Assembly: GCA_009783865.1 (NCBI GenBank) | Contig: WRCR01000053.1 | Location: 1 to 13,536 of the forward strand | Direction of reading: 5' to 3' | Length of the DNA stretch: 13,536 nt | DNA from: Planctomycetaceae bacterium | GTDB lineage: Bacteria; Planctomycetota; Planctomycetia; Pirellulales; Thermoguttaceae | Shown here: positions 9,701-13,536 of the stretch, in pieces | Position numbering within the stretch: position 1 is the stretch's first letter | Layout: each line of letters starts with the position of its first letter | The notes under the pieces: generated by a model | What the model was told of the DNA's origin: nothing | What the model saw: only the letters and a program-made list of their open reading frames with translations | Database searches by the model: none | Translations under genes and position numbers: made by a program

Positions 9701-11124
9701 TCGGAAAAGGTTCGGAAACAACGCTCGGCAACGGCAGCAGTGCTGTTACGAAAAAGGAATTTTTGCTGGAACATGACACAAATCTCAACCTTGATGTTGC
9801 AGCGGGACTTATTCAGGGTGCCGAGGTTCACCTCAACGGTAATATTGCTATTGTCGGCATGCCCCTTGCAACTCCCTTTGACGGTCAGGTCATCGTTGAT
9901 GATGTCATCGTTTCGACTGATTCGCGTCTGAATGTCAATCGCTTTGAATCTCTGTTCAATATCACTCAGGCACTCAAGACGCAAACCGCTCTGTTCGATG
10001 ACACGCGGCACCGAATGGGCTTGCAGTACGAAGCAATTACTGTTCGGAAGTTTGCCGACGAACACGATTTGTCCCGCAACAACAAAATGATTGCCGACCT
10101 CTATGATGCCGCATTCATGGGACGAAAAGCGGACGACGTTATGAACGAGTTTTACGATTACAATTTCGACGCAGAAGTCATAGCGGCTTTGGAGGCATCA
10201 CTCGGAGCGGAATTGATGGCTAACGCTCAATCGATGGCACTTTGGAATCCGTGGCGCATTGCCAACGATAGGTTATACGACCTATCAGCGGGAGCATGCA
10301 GCACAGGCAGATTTTCGACACGAAACACTTGGTTTGAAGGATATTACCGAAGCGGGAACGTTTCCGGCGACGGAAATGCCAGCGGTTACTACCTTCGCCG
10401 AGGCGGAATGATGCTCGGTATCGACACGAATCTGAACGCCCGTTGGGTCGCCGGTGCCGCTTTCGGATACGGGGCACCGCAAGTTAGTAATACTCGGGGT
10501 AAGGTTGAAGCGGACGATTACACGTTTGCCGTTTATTCCAAAGCCCAATTCGGCAGCGGAGTTCTTGCGAATATGTTCCTCGGTTACGGATACCAAAACT
10601 ATCAATATCGGACATATCGACATGAAAAAACGACCTTCAGCGGGGATTCGGCGTATGCCAGTATCGAGTTTGTTAAGCCGTTCAAGATGAATAGATTTTC
10701 GCTGCTGCCGCTTTTTGCCGTTGATTTTCAAAAGGCGCGGACTGGTGCCGTTAGCCAAGCGGGCGGCGGTCCCTTGACCTTTAATACGGCAAAATCGGAT
10801 TATGAACAAACGGTATTACGATTCGGTCTGAATGCACGCTGGCATCAAAACAACGGAATGAATCTGCGAACCCGATTGCAGTACGGCATACAGGTTGCCG
10901 GTGACCAATGGGGTACGGCCCGAACGGCATTTTCGGTGAACCCGGGCGAATCTAGAATGCTATCAGGTGTAAATCTTGGTCGCAGCACATTGAACGTCGG
11001 CTTCGGCGGCGACCGCTCTGTCAGTACAAAGAATCGGACACGTCTGTTCGCCGACTACGACTTCGACCTTGGCGAAAGAGCAACCGCTCACACCGGACAG
11101 GTTGGTTTCGTGGCCAACTGGTAA
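3718..11124 (+). CDS. giant autotransporter (type V secretion) with beta-helical passenger
   Basis: This 2468-residue protein is predicted to cross the inner membrane by Sec, insert a C-terminal barrel in the outer membrane and display its passenger outside. The ATG at 3718 was chosen over the in-frame 3661 because it directly opens a signal peptide: Lys-Lys, a hydrophobic core, then A-T-R-A before E-T-I (cleavage near residue 25). Passenger: a PATR motif near 62; repeated G-T-L-T-I / I-G-N coils (about 135-330); a Trp-rich module at Trp465; PATR near 551; nine or more Pmp-like 24-residue coils (about 704-941); PATR near 1002; Trp-rich modules at Trp1226, Trp1553 and Trp1892; PATR near 1366 and 1706; and a Pro/Ala linker (1422-1432). 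A helical linker (about 2075-2190) leads to the barrel (about 2204-2468), which ends in G-F-V-A-N-W, a typical C-terminal beta-signal with terminal Trp. No catalytic motif is visible, so an adhesive or structural role is inferred. The frame is uninterrupted, suggesting selection. Confidence 0.93.
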   Translation: MKKTTLVLSLVLFLASVLTSATRAETIVIDADNSNDYKLDTEKTFEVKTEKESWTLSGAVSGESALTKAGRGTLTLSNPGNQLAGGIKIEGPDSSSPFDTPGWSASGKLILQRWSSVDTKSSVKGNTSALEILDGDLIIGEAATGTLTIGHFAKVTASQGLILGNQKNGSGTIELSGNDASLIIGEALNPHNEWIIGNFGTGELKIGTGGATKKGAVAAVHGFMTIGKELSGKGTVTVDGVGTDGDPSILNILGYDIANPDYGLVIGNEGEGTLNITKGGSVTSEYGILIGNSANTKSGAVSIDAESALLSKTLVEIGASGIVSGTGTITAQTIRILNGGTISSGDLTGKVGTLNFTADNFEFIGGILKVDIGLENTSDTLAVDGNIQFGPGDKIVDFSGLQSDGTYKLITATGTFAGADDFQFLLNGESLVGTRADAAVITGSIVGDAYQVEITGTPDNMVLTWDNRAASTEWNLTDKNWLDSAGQSQQFFDGDSVTFRDTNQEIKLTGTSKTVAMMTVAGDAANTAFDGDLTISSTLTNLTDDALKTGKLHKSGNGTLTLYGKNEITRGTELSGGTIVVANDEALGKFMLTLDDQANSAGTVNVIGNATVKSRISKKDEEAKTPPEELMPRKIQNRFAVANDTKLIFDITDYSLTIDGVLNTDKTLTEFSKGGAIHLAETGTFEVVGWNPGTDDPAAKREFVISGNTADLGGGVYAEHAVVDAPITFKTNNGFRGGGVYATSAAFKDNVTFDSNTALEGAGVYAETILFGDNTVFKMNSGQMGGGIWAHAAAFGDHTTFTSNSGQQGGAAYADELTFGNYTTFSSNTAQWGSIAFAQTVKFGNHTTLSGNNAQFGGGIYGKAPGSSASFMDHGSFTGGSAQTGSVVFADSAAFGAHMTFSGNMSNGEGGVLKVIDASLRGNTAFSGNSAEWAGGAIHGQNIILNADIAGDIVFSGNEMGKDVKVPNSIFLTEDGKIELLGGGHFYFDDAITIDTTYGGRSLSKDGTGFVQFAGTNLLNPDNKTGGGVSINEGIFRLVKTPGAAPTDPATEASFTTGGKDGELFNVGQFGTVAGSGKITSSNGFLIQGTLSPDDDRFAAPTDVGKLTALRSRTVVAEDKLAGTLSLTGDVTLQVATLHIDADSGNKSDKIIVAGNVTHLGKSMVDIGNWENGTFQIMTADAGLDAAQFNLLENGEDLYYRHHAALNGDGTTLELVLTSDNLTLNWAGTESNVWDIKTGNWLANGQAERFIKDDNVVFGEGLSGILVAENVRVDTMSVTGGVYRFSGERIRGNTLVLTENAEAGFANTLDLAAIQITDNAAMRLLDGFAFTEKGHKTIDIAGSGTLLFGNEQTMLFGGTVTGSGGSVKKVSPGKLTLTGDSSYTGTFFHDSGNVILSGIWGGDFAAGTQAESLIVKKAKAEPAPAPAPLEPEIKGTLSVQGNVQLIDTLKLNNLRLDGGTVTFDVRAVGDNGKITLSGTVTETTASQLNIGAWTNKAGTFDLIIGTTIDASAFNAPTVGGMLLDNGRQTLTLQNSGNTLQAVLTDADSIELIWSGAVNVWNTTASAWGAEKFAHGDSVIFDAVGSANNNITVGGDVMVAGMIVNGDYSFTGSSITGAAASGKNLAAPGTGKLDIQSGTTTLNTLLTFESGIEIQVGAKAILGDEGVFDSALKVDVKRDKDTGQTGLLVIDRSKDYTLDNVFSGDGNVEKTGVGNLTIAALNTGKGLFTQSQGEVRILGDATWGGDYVQKSGATLVGEDGAKIQGNMTISGIVEANGSIFFGKEATDTAPPKIVVFDGATLKFGLDSSGVQSDRIVVLGDAKFGNEKNTVVLDAWVDGTFALMWTGMLDDITGKFNDIIFTDGALSPRQQAYLEKFDTTLLLHTTAKNMYLTWNVDDGVWDYEAANWQGSEDGRVIANDHAIFTGGHSGTVDVQDSGVQTSGMSVQGGHYVFTGGGISGTQKVSPDFQADGILRISGSGTVAEFFNALNFSEGIIFGKGSETTLGNGSSAVTKKEFLLEHDTNLNLDVAAGLIQGAEVHLNGNIAIVGMPLATPFDGQVIVDDVIVSTDSRLNVNRFESLFNITQALKTQTALFDDTRHRMGLQYEAITVRKFADEHDLSRNNKMIADLYDAAFMGRKADDVMNEFYDYNFDAEVIAALEASLGAELMANAQSMALWNPWRIANDRLYDLSAGACSTGRFSTRNTWFEGYYRSGNVSGDGNASGYYLRRGGMMLGIDTNLNARWVAGAAFGYGAPQVSNTRGKVEADDYTFAVYSKAQFGSGVLANMFLGYGYQNYQYRTYRHEKTTFSGDSAYASIEFVKPFKMNRFSLLPLFAVDFQKARTGAVSQAGGGPLTFNTAKSDYEQTVLRFGLNARWHQNNGMNLRTRLQYGIQVAGDQWGTARTAFSVNPGESRMLSGVNLGRSTLNVGFGGDRSVSTKNRTRLFADYDFDLGERATAHTGQVGFVANW
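5098..9480 (+). repeat. four copies of a Trp-rich passenger module
   Basis: Four passenger segments share a pattern: a G-T-F-x-L-[IM] strand region, then [LI]-x-W, then W-(5-7 residues)-[NA]-W, then an Asp-rich turn ending in V-x-F or I-F. The leading Trp codons are at 5110, 7393, 8374 and 9391. Copies 2-4 are spaced 327 and 339 residues apart; copy 1 is 761 residues from copy 2 because the Pmp-like array and other coils lie between them. Copies 2-4 continue with a [MS]-x-V-x-G-x-[YH]-x-F-x-G stretch. Each copy precedes a PATR-type segment or coil region, suggesting a composite unit was duplicated. Similar Trp-rich linkers are known from large PATR autotransporters, but I cannot name this one. 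Confidence 0.7.
5827..6540 (+). repeat. Pmp-like tandem array, 72-base (24-residue) period
   Basis: Inside the autotransporter gene, the Phe or Leu opening each F-x-x-N motif falls at 5902, 5974, 6046, 6118, 6190 and 6262, exactly 72 bases apart. After a 12-base insertion the next units lie at 6346, 6418 and 6493. A related unit lacking the Phe starts the block at 5827. Each unit reads roughly F-G-x-x-T-x-F-x-[SG]-N-x-[AG]-Q-x-G-G-G-[VI]-[YW]-A. Paired FxxN and GG[AGV][IVL] motifs are the hallmark of chlamydial polymorphic membrane proteins and mark coils of a right-handed beta-helix. The DNA copies have diverged, so this is an old duplication kept at the protein level. Confidence 0.85.
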
Positions 11125-11127
11125 TCA

Positions 11128-11156
11128 GGAAAAATCCGTTTTCCCTAACATTTTTT
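11128..11156 (+). terminator. possible intrinsic terminator after the autotransporter
   Basis: GGAAAA (11128-11133) can pair with TTTTCC (11139-11144) around a five-base loop, and six T residues follow at 11151-11156. It begins four bases after the stop codon. The stem is short and AT-rich and the T-run is offset by six bases, so this is a weak candidate. Confidence 0.3.
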
Positions 11157-11167
11157 ATGACATTTGA

Positions 11168-11365
11168 AAAACCGCTGTTTTGAAGAGCGGACTCATTCAC
11201 ACCGCTGAACATGAGACGAAAAAACCGATTGCAGGACACCTCGATGACTTCGAAAAGAGCCAGAAAGCCCGCAACAATACACCAAGACATGTGAAGTCAG
11301 TCAAGGCAAGAATTCAACGCATTATTGAATATTGCGGTTGGAAAAATCCTTCACTGATTTCATAA
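11168..11365 (+). pseudogene. tyrosine recombinase/integrase, N-terminal fragment
   Basis: The open frame from 11168 (after a TGA at 11165-11167) to TAA 11363-11365 contains A-E-H-E-T-K-K-P-I-A-G-H-L-D-D-F-E, then N-N-T-P-R-H-V-K-S, then I-Q-R-I-I-E-Y-C-G-W. The order 'HLxDFE, about ten residues, [GN]NTP[KR]HV, about eight residues, RIxxI..CG' is typical of the N-terminal SAM-like DNA-binding domain of planctomycete-type site-specific integrases. The catalytic domain with its Arg-His-Arg-Tyr residues is absent: the frame stops just after the CGW segment and the IS5 remnant follows. There is no convincing start; a TTG at 11180 is in frame but has no clear ribosome binding site. It is best treated as a decayed fragment, perhaps from a former integrated element. 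Confidence 0.62.
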
Positions 11366-11391
11366 CTATTTTCGTTTTTTTTTTCCTGACG

Positions 11392-11420
11392 TTGCGTAAA
11401 TTACGGCGTTATGTTAAAAT
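11392..11420 (+). promoter_or_regulatory. sigma70-like promoter of the IS5 element
   Basis: TTGCGT (11392-11397) and TAAAAT (11415-11420) are separated by exactly 17 bases. They sit 26 bases before the strong ribosome binding site and ATG of the IS5 transposase remnant. Both boxes are close to consensus. This promoter could now drive the fused toxin frame. A run of ten T residues lies just upstream (about 11375-11384). Confidence 0.42.
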
Positions 11421-11431
11421 ACTCTTTTACC

Positions 11432-11440
11432 AGGGAGGAG
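11432..11440 (+). promoter_or_regulatory. strong Shine-Dalgarno for the IS5 start at 11447
   Basis: AGGGAGGAG is followed after six bases (TATTTT) by the ATG at 11447. It is the best ribosome binding site in the window and fixes the original transposase start. No comparable site precedes the ATG at 11494 that opens the toxin frame. Confidence 0.6.
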
Positions 11441-11446
11441 TATTTT

Positions 11447-11570
11447 ATGGAAAAGCGTGACTATCAAGTCGGTATTGAACTGACTGACAAACAATGGAAA
11501 AACTGAAACCTCTTCTACCTGAACCGTCTCGTTCCAACAAAGGCGGACAAACCGGCTTGCCGTTTGCAGT
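11447..11570 (+). pseudogene. IS5-family transposase N-terminus, frameshifted and truncated
   Basis: The frame from 11447 reads about 19 codons (M-E-K-R-D-Y-Q-V-G, then L-T-D-K-Q-W-K-N) to a TGA at 11504-11506. Reading on in the frame that starts at 11494 gives L-K-P-L-L-P-E-P-S-R-S-N-K-G-G-Q. Together they form 'LTDKQWKKLKPLLPEP..KGG', the classic opening of IS5-family transposases (LTDxQWxxLxPLLPxP). The run after TGG has five A residues where six would keep one frame, so one A was lost or the ribosome must slip back one base there. The transposase resemblance ends between about 11550 and 11570, where toxin sequence begins. The catalytic part is absent, so it cannot be an active transposase. 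Confidence 0.68.
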
Positions 11571-12678
11571 GAAATGGCAGCCGGGAAGCGGCTCAATAAC
11601 AGAAGGAGATGACTGCGGCTGCGGAAGTTATACCGGTTTCAATTACTCTGCTCCGGGTGCCTCTGTTTCAATGTCAACCCAGACATACGATGACGAGACG
11701 TATGAATATGCAAATATATGGCACAGCAAAGCATGGTACAGCAGTTATGCACCTTCATCGAATGTACCTAACGGCGGTACACCGTCAAGTTCATCGGAAG
11801 TCGGTTATATCGATTCGCTGGTTTTACGAATCGTAACAGAAGGCAATCCGAACTTCGGCAATTATGCTTATATTGATGTTGATGCGTATTTGCCGAAACC
11901 GCCGGAAGTTACAGCGTCGATTTCCGACCCACCCGCGGGCGGTGATATTTTCGGTGTTAGTTCGCCGAACGTTAGTATTACTGGTGCATTCTTTGATTCT
12001 CTTTGGAATGGTATCAAAAATGTTACCTGCGGTGCTGTCGCAATGCCTTACAATGTTGTAAAGGAAATAGCCCTTCAGGCGACAGACATTGCAATGCTGT
12101 CTATTGACACAATAGCAACGTTTGCAGGAAATCCGCTTGATTGGGAAGAAATGTCGGCGCACGGACAAACTACGAAAAATCAAACTGCGGGCGAGATTGC
12201 ATTGGGACATGGACGAGCGGCTTTGTGTGCCGTTACATTGGGAGTGAGCGAACAAGTTATTGCGACATCGACGTATATTAACGATGGCGAGATAGATAAA
12301 TTCCAACAGACAATGGGTGCAATCAGTGCCGGACAGATATTGTCGGCGGCAATACTGAAAGCGGCGACTCCAAAATCTCAAAAGACTTTTGCAGAACAGA
12401 TGTCGCCGGAAGAGGCTGCAAAATATAACGCATATTGGGAACATTTAACCAAAAATGCGCCGGAAAAAGCACCTCCTTATGCAATTATCCCTAAATACAA
12501 TGCAAATGGTAGCATTAAGTCATATACTACATATGACTCAAATGGGTTCAGAGCATATCAGTATGAAATACAAGGAAGACATGGTGAGGGGTACCATATT
12601 TATGATCAAAGGCCGCCACTTGGGGCAAGCGGTAAAGGAAGACGTTCTGTACATTATTCTTATGATTTTTTCGATTGA
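11494..12678 (+). CDS. polymorphic toxin C-terminal region, fused in frame to the IS5 start
   Basis: This 394-residue frame begins with about 19-25 residues of IS5 transposase and then becomes unrelated. Residues 26-160 are Ser/Gly/Tyr/Pro-rich, with C-G-C-G at 41-44, and resemble nothing I can name. Residues about 165-293 look like a pre-toxin region: F-F-D-S-L-W-N-G-I-K-N, a helical Ala-rich stretch, A-V-T-L-G-V-S-E-Q-V, then Y-I-N-D-G-E-I-D-K-F-Q-Q-T-M-G. That layout is common before the toxin tip of Rhs-like and other polymorphic toxins. Residues about 329-394 form the tip: K-Y-N-A-N-G-S-I-K-S-Y-T-T-Y-D, then R-H-G-E-G-Y-H-I-Y-D, ending in S-Y-D-F-F-D. The two His residues and nearby Asp suggest a nuclease-type tip, possibly Ntox24-like, but this is inference. 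The original N-terminus, secretion part included, is missing, so export is doubtful. Whether the ATG at 11494 is used is unproven. A small AT-rich gene follows after 33 bases. Confidence 0.62.
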   Translation: MEKLKPLLPEPSRSNKGGQTGLPFAVKWQPGSGSITEGDDCGCGSYTGFNYSAPGASVSMSTQTYDDETYEYANIWHSKAWYSSYAPSSNVPNGGTPSSSSEVGYIDSLVLRIVTEGNPNFGNYAYIDVDAYLPKPPEVTASISDPPAGGDIFGVSSPNVSITGAFFDSLWNGIKNVTCGAVAMPYNVVKEIALQATDIAMLSIDTIATFAGNPLDWEEMSAHGQTTKNQTAGEIALGHGRAALCAVTLGVSEQVIATSTYINDGEIDKFQQTMGAISAGQILSAAILKAATPKSQKTFAEQMSPEEAAKYNAYWEHLTKNAPEKAPPYAIIPKYNANGSIKSYTTYDSNGFRAYQYEIQGRHGEGYHIYDQRPPLGASGKGRRSVHYSYDFFD

Positions 12679-12711
12679 TTTTTCACTTTTTAATGATACG
12701 AGATGCTTATT

Positions 12712-13125
12712 ATGTCAGAGTTTATTACCATCAAAAATGACCATGATATCCAGCAACTTTTCGACAAAGTTCATTATTTTCACGATTCAATAATTCGTCA
12801 ATGTATGACGCAATCCATTGGGTATGTCGATAGTTTGTTTGGGATGTATGGTGATGTTGAGCCATTTAATGCAAAGATATTCATTCAATCTCAATTTTCT
12901 GAATCACCTTGTATCGAAATTTATTTATATAGGGTTAGCAAGTTATTGTTGAAAGATGTTTTCATTTCAGAAGCATCTGGAAAAACCAAAGATCAAAGAA
13001 TATTCATAAGTTTTTCTTGTTCAAGTGAACAAGACATTCAATTTAATAACTTCGACATTATTGCGGAAGATATGAAATATCGCATATTAGATCAAAGTTT
13101 TCTCGGAGAAAGATTAATATTTTGA
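12712..13125 (+). CDS. putative immunity protein for the adjacent toxin tip
   Basis: A 137-residue acidic, soluble-looking protein with no signal peptide or membrane segment. An ATG at 12703 is also in frame; 12712 was preferred because ACGAG (12698-12702) then sits nine bases upstream, but both are weak. It starts 33 bases after the toxin stop on the same strand, the normal arrangement for an immunity gene. Y-F-H-D-S (about residues 22-26) resembles the F-H-D motif found early in several small immunity-like families, for example Imm50-type proteins. I cannot assign a named family. Sampled 60-base lines have 28-33% GC, well below the pre-toxin region and the autotransporter, suggesting it arrived by transfer with the toxin tip. 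Its role would be to bind and neutralise the tip in the cytoplasm; this is inferred from position and size. Confidence 0.58.
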   Translation: MSEFITIKNDHDIQQLFDKVHYFHDSIIRQCMTQSIGYVDSLFGMYGDVEPFNAKIFIQSQFSESPCIEIYLYRVSKLLLKDVFISEASGKTKDQRIFISFSCSSEQDIQFNNFDIIAEDMKYRILDQSFLGERLIF

Positions 13126-13453
13126 TAAGCACACCAATAATGCCATTTTTTGATAGGCAGAGAGACCTCGTTTATAACTTCTCTGCCGACTCTGATATAA
13201 CTTCGGCTTCATCAGCGGAATACTGCGGATACTACCGCGCCTTCGGATTTAATGAGTTTGACGGGGAATATCATACTTCGTCTTGTCACTGTGATGAATA
13301 CGGGTGGTCTTCTTCGAGTGCAGACAGTACGCTTTACACTTACTATTACCATCCCATCCTTAATTTTATATATTTTTCCGTTGTCTGTTTTTTGCTTAGT
13401 TTGTCTAATTCATTTTTTCCCTCGAACATTTTTCCTCTCACACGGACGTGCCC
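13126..13453 (+). other. Ser/Tyr-rich open stretch and T-rich IS630 upstream region
   Basis: Between the immunity gene and the IS630 start, one plus frame stays open from 13122 (a TTG) to 13475. About 13140-13345 translates to a Ser/Tyr/Asp-rich peptide with S-S-C-H-C-D-E-Y-G-W and Y-T-Y-Y-Y-H-P. Its composition recalls the Ser/Tyr/Cys-rich segment near the start of the toxin frame, but I found no convincing alignment. GC returns to about 50% here (30 of 60 bases at 13201-13260), so it is not part of the AT-rich cassette. No ATG or ribosome binding site supports a gene. It may be a remnant of a displaced toxin or other exported protein. From about 13346 the DNA is T-rich and looks non-coding. 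Confidence 0.3.
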
Positions 13454-13536
13454 ATGCAAAAGATATACAAAGTAACCTTGACAGCAGAAGAGCGTATCGC
13501 GCTCACAAAACTTGTTTCCACTGGCAAGAGCAGTGC
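13454..13536 (+). CDS. IS630-family transposase, N-terminal start (partial)
   Basis: From the ATG at 13454 the frame is open to the window edge (27 full codons) and begins M-Q-K-I-Y-K-V-T-L-T, then A-E-E-R-x-A-L-T-K-L-V-S-T-G-K. This is the typical opening of the N-terminal helix-turn-helix region of IS630 transposases (V-x-L-[ST]-x-E-E-R-x-x-L-x-x-L-[VI]-x-x-G), especially copies in planctomycetes. The catalytic DDE core lies outside the window, so completeness is unknown. There is no clear Shine-Dalgarno. The ATG follows a T-rich tract of about 100 bases that may hold the left end of the element, though I could not identify a terminal repeat. Confidence 0.85.
   Translation, partial: MQKIYKVTLTAEERIALTKLVSTGKSS

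Noticed and set aside
9046..10065. 339-codon minus-strand frame inside the autotransporter gene
   Set aside because: The plus-strand reading there is a coherent passenger and linker with repeats. The antisense frame is Cys/Asn/Ile-rich without recognisable motifs and is a shadow.
13480..13510. GAGCGTATC occurs both at 3365 and near 13490, suggesting a shared IS630 end
   Set aside because: The second occurrence lies inside the transposase coding region, not at an element end, so the match is probably chance.

Overview
The window looks like a piece of a diderm, PVC-type genome, most likely a planctomycete or close relative. This is inferred from three things: a giant type V autotransporter with many passenger-associated repeats, the mix of transposase families (ISAzo13, IS630, IS5, probably IS3), and an integrase fragment in the style common in planctomycetes. 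No rRNA or other taxonomic marker is present, so the assignment stays tentative. Most genes have moderate GC; one short cassette near the right end is clearly AT-rich.

Layout from left to right. Positions 1-105 are the tail of an ISAzo13-family transposase, on +. Positions 157-2931 (-) encode a complete P2-type cation-transporting ATPase. Positions 2932-3717 are a mosaic: about 300 bases with no convincing gene, a probable IS3 OrfA N-terminus (+), the 3' end of an IS630 transposase (-), and a possible C-terminal gene remnant (+). Positions 3718-11124 (+) encode an intact 2468-residue autotransporter with a signal peptide, a very long beta-helical passenger, a helical linker and a C-terminal beta-barrel. 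Its passenger holds a block of Pmp-like coils with an almost exact 24-residue period, and four copies of a Trp-rich module.

After a possible terminator come three broken or chimeric pieces: an integrase N-terminal fragment (about 11168-11365), the promoter, ribosome binding site and start of an IS5-family transposase (11392-11570), and a reading frame (11494-12678) in which that transposase start runs directly into the C-terminal part of a polymorphic toxin. A small AT-rich gene directly downstream (12712-13125) is the likely immunity gene. A Ser/Tyr-rich open stretch of unknown meaning follows, and the window ends inside the start of another IS630 transposase (13454 onward).

The ATPase and the autotransporter are transcribed divergently and show no obvious functional link. 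The right third is best read as an accessory region, repeatedly hit by insertion sequences, that has kept a toxin tip with its presumed immunity partner. The most interesting points are that in-frame fusion, with an overlapping start and stop that could couple toxin translation to the strong IS5 ribosome binding site, and the composition jump that marks the toxin/immunity cassette.
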